Source: Botryllus schlosseri
Lineage: Eukaryota > Chordata > Ascidiacea > Stolidobranchia > Styelidae
Length of the DNA stretch: 23,130 bases
Direction of reading: 5' to 3'
NCBI GenBank assembly: GCA_000444245.1
Contig: ATSW01000811.1
Span: 1-23,130, forward strand
Of the stretch, positions 18,301-22,639 are shown one piece after another. The notes beneath the pieces are model-generated. The model was given only the letters and a program-made list of their open reading frames with translations, did no database searches and was not told the DNA's origin. Position numbers and translations under genes: made by a program. How positions within the stretch are numbered: position 1 is the stretch's first letter; each line of letters begins with the position of its first letter.

Positions 18301-19947
18301 ATATGGTGTGGACACAAGCAAATCTCACGGCTCAGTAAGATTGGTCTACGTCATATTTTCCATTTGGTCAAAGGCAATTTGTCGTTAATTTTTGACCGGC
18401 TTGCCGAGCATTAGATTTGATAAAATGGGATCAATTGAAGGCTTCCGCGGTACTGATTGCGAATATATAAATTTTATTCCACTAACTGAGCCATGAGATT
18501 TGGTTGTGGCCACACCATATAGGACACTATGGTATAGCTGTAAGCTGTAACCTCTCGTGCGTATTATATAAGTGAACTACTCATTCCCAAAATTGCTGCA
18601 TCAATCGGCTTGCGTCCTAATATTCAAGTAATCATGGTGTTTGAATTTAACACAAATATGATACAAGTACCACAAGTATCCATGTGAGCAACCTGCAATC
18701 TTACCTTGATGTCTCCAGTCTTCCGTAAGAAGCATAACGAATAAAGATTTCTTCGTCCTCACTGCATATAATTGTTTTATTAGTAGTGTTTTGGCAAATG
18801 TGCACTCCATGGTCTGAAAGAAGTAATCAATCGAAACCTGCTATTCATTGATTGGCATTACATTGCCAGCATCTGTTTTCACGATGAAGAATCAGATATT
18901 TGATTTAACATCTTGTCGATGGCATTCTTCTCAAGAGTTAAAAATCAAAAGTCGGTCTATATAGTAATTTATTTAGATGGATCGGAAACTTGCGTTGTGC
19001 TCAACTGGAAGCAAAAAAGCCTCATTAAAATCAAATGAAGTAGTTGAAACCACGAGCACCAATTTTTGTCTGTTGACAGTGGATGCGCTCGAGAAAAACG
19101 AAGACATTCATCACTGCACTACATTGCATAATATTCAACTCGGATTAGAGCCCTAATCCTCCCACGAGCTAATATTTTAGTCAACCAACCACAAAGTTGG
19201 GAAAAAATTAACCATTTTCCGGATTTCACTACAGTATTGTAAGTTTGAACATTTGGAAAATGTGTTCTCTTTTCAGATTTCCAAATCATGGTAACCCTAC
19301 TGTTGCCATATGAACGAAACTGCATGCGTAGGCCTACTCGTTGTCGCACCTGAACATACTACTGTGTCAAATTAAAATCCAGTGCATCAACACTGCTTGT
19401 GTCAATTATTACACTTCATTTCATACGATATTAACAGTGGAAGGAGCAGCTAAAAGTGACAATCTGTGCACCGGCCAAAACGTCGTCACATAAATCCAAT
19501 TTTCAAATCCCACGTACCCATTTCGCAAAAATACGATATGTTTTGAGAGCATTCTCCATCGATCCAGTAACCATCATAACGCATCATAACGCACTTATCC
19601 GTTGGACCTCCTCCATTTGGCTCACCGCTATCCCAATGCCTACATAAATGGACCAAGTTTGCGTTACTTACCCACAAATAGGCGTAGTAACTGCAGTTCC
19701 AAATAAAATAGCACATGACAGCTAATAAAAATACCGGTAGGCATAATTATTCACTTTGCTTGCAAAAATGAAAAATTTTGTGCCGTTCTGCTAATACTTC
19801 CCGAGTGATTGAACTGGAGGCAGTTTTACTGACGCACATGTAAGAAAGTGGTTCTCCATCGGCCCATTCCCAGACGTTGGTTCCTTCAATATCCCTCAGA
19901 CCTATCCACACCATGTCTTGTTCGTCAAATTGTGAAACAAGGTAAGA
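3196..19947 (-). CDS. Adhesion GPCR with C-type lectin and SUEL lectin domains (20 traced exons, 5' end missing)
   Basis: Minus-strand spliced gene encoding a cell-surface adhesion G-protein-coupled receptor (class B2). Domain order by approximate residue: partial CTLD 1-77, SUEL lectin 78-173, Ser/Thr-rich stalk 174-283, HormR-like segment 284-350, GAIN with GPS 351-613, seven helices 614-895, short tail to 912. Every listed exon has an AG acceptor and GT donor (one GC), and the junction phases are mutually consistent; the exon sum, taken without the stalk MITE and one target copy, is 2739 nt, or 913 codons including the stop. Family hallmarks visible are [13 protein letters not shown] at the GPS, CWL in extracellular loop 2, GLSW in helix 6 and SFQ-G in helix 7. 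By family knowledge, the receptor self-cleaves at HL|T and is activated by the tethered peptide starting TNFAILM. Ligand and G protein are unknown. It resembles latrophilins in having a SUEL domain, but the CTLD argues against calling it ADGRL. The true start lies upstream of 19947. Confidence 0.93.
3628..3798 (-). CDS. Exon: transmembrane helix 6 and start of helix 7, with GC donor
   Basis: A 171-nt exon, phase 0 on both sides, starting after CCTTTCGTAG. It encodes [35 protein letters not shown] and [16 protein letters not shown] is the helix 6 switch motif (usually GLTW). The exon ends at SFQ, the usual family junction before the glycine of helix 7. The donor is non-canonical: CAG|GCGAGT, a GC-AG intron. 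Reading on in frame gives ASFSSVECG, which does not continue a helix 7. Confidence 0.93.
3871..3910 (+). mobile_element. Left-end fragment of the CAGAGGTGG MITE family
   Basis: GCAGAGGTGGACAAAGCAGT followed by CAGTGTCGGTACT matches the first 40 bases of the element at 6560 with several differences. The rest of the element is not recognisable, so this is an old truncated copy. Confidence 0.5.
4047..4376 (+). mobile_element. 330-bp MITE with 13-bp perfect inverted termini
   Basis: Begins TAGGGTTACCATA and ends TATGGTAACCCTA. Flanks ATACAAG (4040-4046) and ATGCAAG (4377-4383) match at 6 of 7 and may be the target duplication. GGACAAGGAGGACAC near the left and GGGAGGACAATAAAAAGGAC near the right are repeated internally. 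The open frame within is not a transposase. It lies in the helix 5-helix 6 intron. Confidence 0.85.
5208..5368 (-). CDS. Exon: extracellular loop 2 and transmembrane helix 5
   Basis: A 161-nt exon (2 nt in, phase 0 out) from TTGCAATTTTAG to GCGCAG|GTGCGG. It encodes [20 protein letters not shown] and [22 protein letters not shown] is the loop 2 signature with the disulfide cysteine; P-V-A-x-x-x-x-x-N is the helix 5 pattern. Confidence 0.95.
5428..5554 (-). CDS. Exon: transmembrane helix 4
   Basis: A 127-nt exon (phase 0 in, phase 1 out) from AATTTCAG to GTCACAG|GTATTC. It encodes [20 protein letters not shown] and [23 protein letters not shown] corresponds to the conserved G-W-G-x-P of helix 4. 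Confidence 0.94.
5849..5867 (+). repeat. AAT microsatellite
   Basis: About six AAT units in the helix 4-helix 3 intron. The surrounding 5555-6559 otherwise holds no coding signal I can support. Confidence 0.9.
6160..6350 (+). other. G/T-rich, GGGTTA-like low-complexity stretch
   Basis: Words such as GGGGTTAATGAC, GGGTGTTAAAG, GGGGGTTACGTTAGAGGG and CCAACCCTAATG recur loosely, without a regular period. It lies within the helix 3-helix 4 intron. No gene or transposon end is visible. Confidence 0.4.
6560..6819 (+). mobile_element. 260-bp hAT-like MITE with perfect 8-bp target duplication
   Basis: Begins CAGAGGTGG and ends CCACCTCTG; the interior is full of AAGTAGAAGTA words in both orientations and a small AAGT repeat near 6656. 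It is flanked on both sides by GACTTGAG (6552-6559 and 6820-6827), an exact 8-bp duplication as made by hAT transposases. It lies in the intron between helix 3 and helix 4, about 110 bp from the helix 3 exon. It resembles the widespread animal MITE family with CAGAGGTGGGTA ends. Confidence 0.95.
6936..7046 (-). CDS. Exon: transmembrane helix 3
   Basis: A 111-nt exon, phase 0 on both sides, from TTTTATAAG to GCTCAG|GTGAGT. It encodes [20 protein letters not shown] and [17 protein letters not shown]. The cysteine near the start is the conserved helix 3 partner of the loop 2 disulfide. The H-x-x-x-L-x-x-F-x-W pattern is typical of adhesion GPCRs. Confidence 0.95.
7187..7283 (-). CDS. Exon: intracellular loop 1 and transmembrane helix 2
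   Basis: A 97-nt exon (1 nt in, phase 0 out) from TTATTGCAG to TATCAG|GTAACA. It encodes [19 protein letters not shown] followed by [13 protein letters not shown]. The basic loop and N-I-C-L-S-L (family form N-L-C-x-S-L) identify helix 2. Confidence 0.94.
7405..7480 (+). mobile_element. Fragment of the CAGAGGTGG MITE family
   Basis: CACTTGAGTAGAAGTAGATG followed by TAACGCCCTAAAATT and a second CAAGTAGAGCAG parallels positions 6590-6650 of the complete copy. Both termini are missing. It lies in the helix 1-helix 2 intron. Confidence 0.5.
7535..7622 (+). mobile_element. Solo arm related to the long inverted repeat
   Basis: ACTAGTTGCTTGCGATTTCC, CCTGACGAGTGACAGC and CACCATTCACTTGTAT parallel the right arm at about 18028-18115. 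Only one arm is present and it is diverged, so this is an old partial copy in the helix 1-helix 2 intron. Confidence 0.6.
8307..8416 (-). CDS. Exon: transmembrane helix 1
   Basis: A 110-nt exon (phase 0 in, phase 2 out) from GCTTTGCAG to TCACA|GTAAGA. It encodes [20 protein letters not shown] and then [17 protein letters not shown], a clear hydrophobic helix directly after the tethered agonist, as in other adhesion GPCRs. A longer open frame on the same strand in another phase is a shadow. Confidence 0.95.
8959..9093 (-). CDS. Exon: GPS autoproteolysis site of the GAIN domain
   Basis: A 135-nt exon, phase 0 on both sides, from CTATCACAG to CTGATG|GTAAGT. It encodes [19 protein letters not shown] and [13 protein letters not shown]. 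All four GPS cysteines and both tryptophans (C-x-x-W and W-x-x-x-GC) are present, and the cleavage tripeptide is a canonical H-L|T, so self-cleavage is expected. The residues after the cut, TNFAILMSGVELP, form the tethered agonist, running across the splice junction into the helix 1 exon. Confidence 0.97.
9519..10002 (+). mobile_element. hAT-like non-autonomous element, copy A
   Basis: 484 bp starting CAGGGGTGGGAAAC and ending GCCCGCCCCTG, with CGGCC and CGGCCCGCC words near the ends. Flanked by GCCTAACG (9511-9518) and GCCTAATG (10003-10010), an 8-bp duplication with one mismatch. About 480 bp of similarity to copy B at 16604-17335. Open frames inside are fragmentary and have no transposase motif. 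It sits in the intron just upstream of the GPS exon. Confidence 0.93.
10399..10521 (-). CDS. Exon: GAIN domain, strands before the GPS
   Basis: A 123-nt exon, phase 0 on both sides, from CACTTTCAG to AATAAG|GTATTT. It encodes [27 protein letters not shown] and then LEILENK. The segment L-N-D-PVII-x is the conserved strand ahead of the GPS (usually L-x-x-PV-x-I/L). NST is a possible glycosylation site. Splicing to 9093 joins ENK to KVVASYEC. Confidence 0.9.
10617..10826 (-). CDS. Exon: GAIN domain, beta-rich subdomain
   Basis: A 210-nt exon, phase 0 on both sides, from TTTTTATGTAG to GACTGG|GTGAGT, encoding exactly 70 residues. Visible pieces are [29 protein letters not shown] and [16 protein letters not shown]. 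The I-P-x-x-x-L segment and the Y-x-x-x-x-LF strand are typical of GAIN subdomain B. It has no in-frame ATG near its start and was found by splice signals and phase. The intron on its 3' side is only 95 nt. Confidence 0.88.
11050..11110 (+). repeat. TCCGACTCC-type repeat, degenerate copy 4
   Basis: AGCTCTGGTCCGACTCCAGT followed by CCGACTCCTAGG is a short relic of the same family, with neighbouring CTACTCCGATGC. Boundaries are not clear. Confidence 0.45.
11325..11411 (+). repeat. CCGGCTCCGG variant of the repeat family, copy 5
   Basis: CTGATCAGGCTCCAAACCGG at the left and CCGGCTCCGGTCCACGCTTC then GCCCTGAT at the right. The outer CTGATCAGG/CCCTGAT and inner GGCTCCGG words match the layout of the TCCGACTCC copies with a changed core. 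It lies in the GAIN intron 10827-11705. Confidence 0.55.
11706..11824 (-). CDS. Exon: GAIN domain, helical subdomain end
   Basis: A 119-nt exon (2 nt in, phase 0 out) from CTTCCGGCCAG to GTGGAG|GTTAGA. It encodes [20 protein letters not shown] and then [11 protein letters not shown]. The S-F-E-x-I-L helix followed by a strand marks the end of subdomain A. NTS is a possible glycosylation site. The intron upstream, 63 nt, is the shortest in the gene. Confidence 0.88.
11888..11966 (-). CDS. Exon: GAIN domain, helical subdomain
   Basis: A 79-nt exon (phase 0 in, phase 1 out) from TTTATTCTCAG to ATCAG|GTGAGT. It encodes [20 protein letters not shown] followed by ITIQVS. Two donors are possible 7 nt apart; the stronger GTGAGT gives the phase needed by the next exon, which is only 63 nt away. 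It forms a helix typical of GAIN subdomain A. Confidence 0.87.
12626..12748 (-). CDS. Exon: GAIN domain, helical subdomain start
   Basis: A 123-nt exon, phase 0 on both sides, from GTATCTTAG to ATACAG|GTTCGT. It encodes [20 protein letters not shown] and [14 protein letters not shown]. These amphipathic helices with the spaced V-x-x-L and L-x-x-I pattern match the beginning of GAIN subdomain A in adhesion GPCRs. NVS, NAT and NIS are potential N-glycosylation sites. A plus-strand open frame overlapping here is an antisense shadow. Confidence 0.88.
13102..13211 (-). CDS. Exon: HormR-like segment, second part
   Basis: A 110-nt exon (2 nt in, phase 0 out) after a long pyrimidine tract TTCTGTTTTCAATATAG and before GCC|GTGAGT. 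It encodes [19 protein letters not shown] and RVSKCNS. The spacing of its cysteines after KCS of the previous exon is like a reduced HormR domain, but the usual tryptophan is absent, so this could be a diverged or lineage-specific module. An upstream CAG at 13284 would extend the open frame but has the wrong phase for the previous exon. Confidence 0.75.
13617..13706 (-). CDS. Exon: HormR-like segment, first part
   Basis: The exon ends at TGCTCAG|GTACGT. It encodes [19 protein letters not shown] and then YSEEKCS. The FPPTQPG stretch followed by a cysteine resembles the start of the hormone-receptor-like domain that precedes GAIN in many adhesion GPCRs, usually written W/F-P-x-T-x-x-G. The acceptor is uncertain: CAAG at 13707 (exon from 13706) fits the phase of the stalk exon, while TAG gives a start at 13702 and CAG a start at 13696, both in another phase. 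Confidence 0.7.
14308..14837 (-). CDS. Exon: Ser/Thr-rich stalk, interrupted by a MITE
   Basis: The exon starts after CCTGTCAG with 2 nt in, matching the SUEL exon. It encodes a mucin-like stalk rich in Ser, Thr and Val, for example [15 protein letters not shown] before the element and [18 protein letters not shown] after it. Such stalks are usually O-glycosylated spacers between ligand-binding domains and the GAIN domain. A 192-bp MITE occupies 14558-14749. The two halves are now in different frames, and reading into the element reaches TGA, but subtracting 192 plus an 8-bp duplication restores a single frame. The proposed donor is CCAT|GTATGT at 14307, exit phase 1; an alternative acceptor for the right half lies at 14568. 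The 3' boundary is the least certain part. Confidence 0.7.
14558..14749 (+). mobile_element. 192-bp MITE inserted in the stalk exon
   Basis: Terminal inverted repeats CAATGTTCCCTCTAA at the left and TTAGAGGGAACATTG at the right; the inner sequence is rich in TGTGCGCA-type words in both orientations, so it folds into a hairpin. Flanking octamers on the minus strand, GTGAAGAC and GTCGAGAT, agree at 5 of 8 positions, consistent with a decayed 8-bp hAT-type target duplication. No coding capacity. Confidence 0.85.
14981..15196 (+). repeat. TCCGACTCC-rich repeat, copy 3
   Basis: Starts AATAACAGTGATTGTTGGTA and ends CGACTCCACAGCGCTGGTC, paralleling copy 2 over its length with GGAGTCGGAGTCGGAGTC and CTCCGACTCCGACTCC blocks. 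It lies in the intron between the SUEL and stalk exons. Confidence 0.8.
15888..16066 (-). CDS. Exon: SUEL/galactose-binding lectin domain, second half
   Basis: A 179-nt exon (1 nt in, phase 1 out) from a TTTCCTTTCAG acceptor to a CTCAA|GTAAGT donor. It encodes [45 protein letters not shown]. This is the diagnostic SUEL pattern: C-x-G-x-x-x-C-x-V, F-x-D-PC-x-G-T-x-KYL and a final Y-x-C. SUEL domains occur in egg lectins, rhamnose-binding lectins and latrophilins, where they mediate carbohydrate or protein binding outside the cell. All expected cysteines of this half are present. Confidence 0.95.
16604..17335 (+). mobile_element. hAT-like non-autonomous element, copy B, split by a SINE
   Basis: Left part 16604-16835 (GGCGGGCAAC and CGGCCCGCGACGGGATTTTG) and right part 17092-17335 (ending GCCCGTCC..CCCGCCCCTG) align along the length of copy A, for example CGTTTTCGACCATGAACAT and ATACGCGATTAA. 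Candidate target duplications TCGTAGGA (16596-16603) and TCGTGAGA (17336-17343) match at 6 of 8. It lies in the intron within the SUEL domain. Confidence 0.9.
16836..17091 (+). mobile_element. tRNA-derived SINE nested in hAT copy B
   Basis: The head 16841-16914 resembles a tRNA: A box TAGCGTAGTGG (16848-16858) and B box GGTTTGAGTCC (16893-16903), the two internal RNA polymerase III promoter elements. A roughly 170-bp unrelated body follows. The target AACTTTGATC is duplicated exactly at 16826-16835 and 17092-17101, as expected for LINE-machinery insertion. No cloverleaf acceptor stem closes, so it is not a working tRNA gene. Confidence 0.88.
17724..18127 (+). mobile_element. 404-bp long inverted repeat (foldback-type element)
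   Basis: The left arm starts AGGTACAGAACTTCAATATA and the right arm ends TATATTGAAGTTCTGTACCT. Arms of about 150 bp (17724-17877 and 17982-18127) are highly similar when one is reverse-complemented, including CGGCTGACACTCGTCAGGG and ATCAACAATCGTA; CACCAGC/GCTGGTG extends the stem into the spacer. No open frame of note and no convincing target duplication. A transcript crossing this intron could form a long hairpin. Confidence 0.9.
18291..18532 (+). mobile_element. 242-bp MITE with about 45-bp terminal inverted repeats
   Basis: CCACAGTGTC then ATATGGTGTGGACACAAGCA at the left is matched by the reverse complement of the right end, which reads CCATAGTGTC then CTATATGGTGTGGCCACAAC; both arms continue through AAATCTCA and GGCTCAGT. 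No clear target duplication. Lies in the intron inside the SUEL domain, about 170 bp from the SUEL exon at 18705. Confidence 0.85.
18705..18813 (-). CDS. Exon: SUEL/galactose-binding lectin domain, first half
   Basis: A 109-nt exon (2 nt in, phase 2 out) between a CTTCTTTCAG acceptor and CATCAAG|GTAAGA. In the phase required by its neighbours it reads [20 protein letters not shown] and then [14 protein letters not shown]. This fits the start of a SUEL domain: first cysteine, a hydrophobic strand with a second cysteine, then I-x-I-x-x-A-x-YGR. Another open frame with an ATG at 18810-18808 covers the same stretch but lacks family similarity and has the wrong phase. The domain is completed by the exon at 15888-16066, across a 2.6-kb intron packed with transposons. 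Confidence 0.88.
19286..19302 (+). mobile_element. Possible right terminus of the TAGGGTTACCATA MITE family
   Basis: ATCATGGTAACCCTACTG repeats the right end of the element at 4376. The preceding 150 bases show only weak similarity, so this may be a decayed copy or a chance match. Confidence 0.35.
19518..19639 (-). CDS. Exon: C-type lectin domain, C-terminal part with EPN motif
   Basis: A 122-nt exon (1 nt in, phase 1 out) from a TTTATGTAG acceptor to a G|GTACGT donor. It encodes [11 protein letters not shown], then DKCVMM, YWIDGEC and ISYFCEM, the standard carboxy half of a CTLD with its last two disulfide cysteines. EPN is the mannose-type calcium and sugar-binding triplet. The partner motif, usually WND, reads WID, so one calcium ligand is substituted; this could weaken or alter sugar binding. 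Exit phase 1 matches the 2-nt entry of the SUEL exon at 18813, which places CTLD and SUEL in one transcript. Confidence 0.9.
19838..19947 (-). CDS. Exon: C-type lectin domain, middle part
   Basis: A 110-nt exon (phase 0 in, phase 2 out) between a TTTTTTACAG acceptor and an AT|GTGCGT donor. It encodes [19 protein letters not shown] and then WEWADGEP. The core CTLD signature WIGL and the W-x-W-x-DG-x-P segment are both present. The amino-terminal third of the domain, with its first cysteine and the W-x-x-A-x-x-x-C helix, must lie on an earlier exon that I could not assign securely. The next exon continues the frame exactly. Confidence 0.9.
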
Positions 19948-19986
19948 CTGTAAAAAACATGAGTCATTATTGTAGATATACATTCA

Positions 19987-20809
19987 CAGCCGGGGGACCG
20001 CGAAGCATTTTCAGGGGGTCCGCGAAACCTCTAAATTTTTGAAACGGCTAAACTAATTTGTACTTCTTTAAATTGGGGAAATCAAGACCCAGTTTCGTTT
20101 CATAACTGCTAAAACTTCGGGACTTACATCAACAGAATGGCTGAGATGAAATGTCTTACGGTGAAAACTCATTTCAACTGCCAAATTGGCAATATCCTAC
20201 TGATAGCAACATAGTCCTGTTTAAAGATGTTTTGTTGGTGTTTGTGAAAAAATATAAAAGTTGGAGTATTAAGATCGATCAGGTTGACTTCGAAGAGTTT
20301 GCAAAAATCGTTTCTCTCATGTGATAGGCCTATACATAAACGCTGTTCCAGAAAAACTTCACGATGAGTTGTTAGATAGAAATGACTAGGCTGGACGTTA
20401 TATATTAGTTTTTCAATTTTGTTGCGATCATACCCTGAAGGGGTCGTTTGATTAGGTGTTACGCGTTAATATTTCAATCGCCACCACCTATCTTTGTGGG
20501 AATGGATTTTTGGCCTTCCTTCATATCAAATCGAAGGCGTGGGTTTTCAAGACGCGATCACGTATTTCAAGAAATGCAAGCGACGAAATTCGCTTTGAAA
20601 TAATAAAATTCTACCCAATTTCTACATAAATAGGATGCCTCTATTTTCAAGAATAGACATTTTGTTACCGTATTTTACCAGCATACAGTTATTACTTGCA
20701 CAAGACAGACGAAGATTGTACGATAATTGAGCTAAATATGAACTTAGACTTTGGGGGTCCGTGACGGCCTTAAAGGGGTCCGAGAAGACAAAAAGGTTGA
20801 GAACCACTG
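19987..20809 (+). mobile_element. hAT-like element with incomplete left end
   Basis: The right end GGTTGAGAACCACTG, preceded by GGGGGTCCGTGACGGCC and GGGGTCCGAGAAG, is the typical terminus of hAT elements that start CAGTGGTTCTCAACC. The left side has the matching inner words GGGGGACCGCGAAGC and GGGGGTCCGCGAAACC but lacks the outermost CAGTGGTTCTCAACC. No transposase frame is evident. It lies just upstream of the first assigned CTLD exon. Confidence 0.75.
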
Positions 20810-21244
20810 AATTAACCATCAATGTGTGTTGCGATGGTTCCTGAAACTCTTTGATCCATAGTTTCGTAATGTCATGTACATTAACAAATCAATATGGTAT
20901 GATTCGTTCTCATATACCTTACTCCATTTCAGTCAACCCCGGACATGTAGGTTAAGTTAATGCTAATTTACATAGTAAACCGAAATCTTATACCTAGAAA
21001 CTGCGGTAATTCTGAACGGAAGCCCTATTGTACATCAGGGACTTCCAGACAACAAGATTAGGAGTGCGAACGACTTCCCCTTCGAAAATGCCAGCGTATT
21101 GTTTGGTCGAAACGCGGCAGCGTGACACCAGTTGCTTTTGCAAATGAGCGTATGAATATTGGAGATAGAAATGACATTTCAGAAGGAAGGGGTTTCGATT
21201 TAGAGCCGCAACCTCCCCGTCTTATGCCACTTCACACAACGTAC

Positions 21245-21347
21245 CACCACAGTCCTCAACAGTCAATATTCGAATACAGATCGGGTATATACGCCCGCAA
21301 GTAATGATGGCCAAATTGTGGTCGTCGGCACAAATTTTGTATATGAG
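21245..21347 (-). CDS. Candidate upstream exon, cysteine-rich (CTLD or SUEL start?)
   Basis: Between an ACATTCAG acceptor and a GGTG|GTACGT donor the minus strand is open and reads YKICADDHNLAIITCGRIYP and CIRILTVEDCG. It has extracellular character. It could be the first part of a SUEL domain (C, then L-x-I-x-x-C, then I-x-I) or the missing start of the CTLD, because reading a little further gives GGTLCEV, like the C-x-x-x-GG-x-L of CTLDs, before a stop. The exit phase of the best donor (1) does not match the CTLD exon at 19947 (0), so an exon would be missing or the donor is wrong. Overlapping plus-strand open reading at 21122-21304 has no family match. Confidence 0.3.
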
Positions 21348-21559
21348 CTGAATGTTTGTCTTGCCCACCACGGGAACCCAGATTCTAGCTTAGGAAACCC
21401 TCTCGGGCTCCCGGAAAGACTGTTTAAGAACCTGTCCTAATCCCTTTTCAGAATTTAATTACCTAATAGTCGCTTCTACGACTTTTTGCCGATGTTCAAC
21501 GTACGTCGATTCCCTCTAACAAAAGCTAAATCTAATGCTACTTATTGGTACGAAAAAAA

Positions 21560-21640
21560 GGTCTAGCACGGTGGGTTTCGAACTAGGGCGCCCCCTTGGT
21601 AGGCGTGAACGCGTCTGCAGGAGGCGCGAGGTCGCCAGAA
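21560..21640 (-). mobile_element. Degenerate tRNA-derived sequence (SINE head fragment)
   Basis: On the minus strand, CTAGTTCGAAACCC is a good polymerase III B box and ACGCGTTCACGCCTACCAAG resembles a tRNA anticodon region. The A box is poor and the T stem does not pair, so this is a relic rather than a tRNA gene. It is unrelated to the SINE at 16836. Confidence 0.45.
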
Positions 21641-21775
21641 AAAACTGAAGAATAATTGAAGTCTCTTGAACTCGGAATGACTTCAATATATGTGCTGACT
21701 CTTGCAAATTTCGACAACGGTGTTAATTATATTGTGATTTGAAAATGTTATAGTTGCGTCGTACAATCCGTACAC

Positions 21776-21989
21776 CGATGCCACATTGTGACTGATCCCA
21801 GAACTTGCACCGATCACAATATGTCTCCGAATTAGGAATATATGTTGAATGCGTGTAGGTGATAGCTGATGGGTCTGTCTGCCAATCATCTTTGCAAAGT
21901 GCGTAGAAAGACACAAAGTTACGGAGGAATAAGATATTTCCGTATAAGCAGGGCGATTTTTCTAACCCAAGACGGTTACAAGCTGGTGT
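21776..21989 (-). CDS. Candidate upstream exon, unidentified six-cysteine segment
   Basis: The minus strand is open for over 250 nt, bounded by a TAAAATCTCAG acceptor and an ATCG|GTGTAC donor. It reads TPACNRLGLEKSPCLYGNIL, YALCKDDWQTDPSAITY and YCDRCKFWDQSQCG. Six cysteines and tryptophans suggest a secreted or extracellular module, perhaps the amino-terminal region of the receptor gene, which lies in the same orientation downstream. I do not recognise the family. Length and composition are suggestive, but splice sites are moderate and the exit phase (1) does not connect directly to 19947. Confidence 0.35.
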
Positions 21990-22327
21990 CTGAGATTTTA
22001 GTCCACTGTCATGCTTCGCGTGAATTACGCTGCTTTACAGCATCCTGAATATAGTAAGATCTCGGAAATCGCACGTTGTTGTTCATTTTCACACAATTTC
22101 GACGGGTTTGAAAATTCATTCAAAAACTAGAATGCTTCGAAATAATATCCAAATGGCAGAATAACAACATGTCTCGACTTTGTTACAGAAGGAAGGTTCT
22201 GTGATCACTGCAGGTAGAGGTATCACAGGTGGCCCAGTAACACAGCGATATGGTAATGATTATCCTGGAGTCGAAGACGAATTGCCGTGGTTGAAACGTT
22301 GCGGAGAAGCTCAGCATGGTTGCTTTT

Positions 22328-22627
22328 TTATTCAAGTGCAGTTATTGATAGATGTGATCTATAACCACGCTTCAAAAACTTTTTGGTTATTGGCGAAGTC
22401 TGCTTAGATGTGCCAGAGTCTGATTGCGTCAGCATCATCCCGTGTGGCAATATGGCGTTTGACAGTTTTAATTGGTTTATTGTCTGTATTGAGACCCCGA
22501 TAGCTCTGGCAACAGTAATCAAAGAGAGTGAGCGAAAGAGACAGAAATATTTATTGATTCGTCCAACCGTAAATAAAATAACATTGGCACATGAAATGAT
22601 AACAAGAAACTTTACGCTGTAGGACAT
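22328..22627 (-). CDS. Candidate first exon with signal-peptide-like start
   Basis: An ATG at 22627-22625 opens a minus-strand frame beginning MSYSVKFLVIISCANVILF, with a lysine and a long hydrophobic stretch as in a signal peptide, then continuing for about 80 residues. It lies upstream of the receptor gene in the same orientation, so it could be its first coding exon. No strong donor was seen in the first 60 codons, and the later residues resemble nothing I know. Chance is a fair alternative. Confidence 0.2.
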   Translation of the reverse strand: MSYSVKFLVIISCANVILFTVGRINKYFCLFRSLSLITVARAIGVSIQTINQLKLSNAILPHGMMLTQSDSGTSKQTSPITKKFLKRGYRSHLSITALE

Positions 22628-22639
22628 AAGGTGATCGAT

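Noticed and set aside
21122-21304. Plus-strand 60-codon frame with apparent acceptor and donor
   Set aside because: No recognisable family, and it overlaps the minus-strand cysteine-rich candidate, which better fits the gene orientation; neither is proven.
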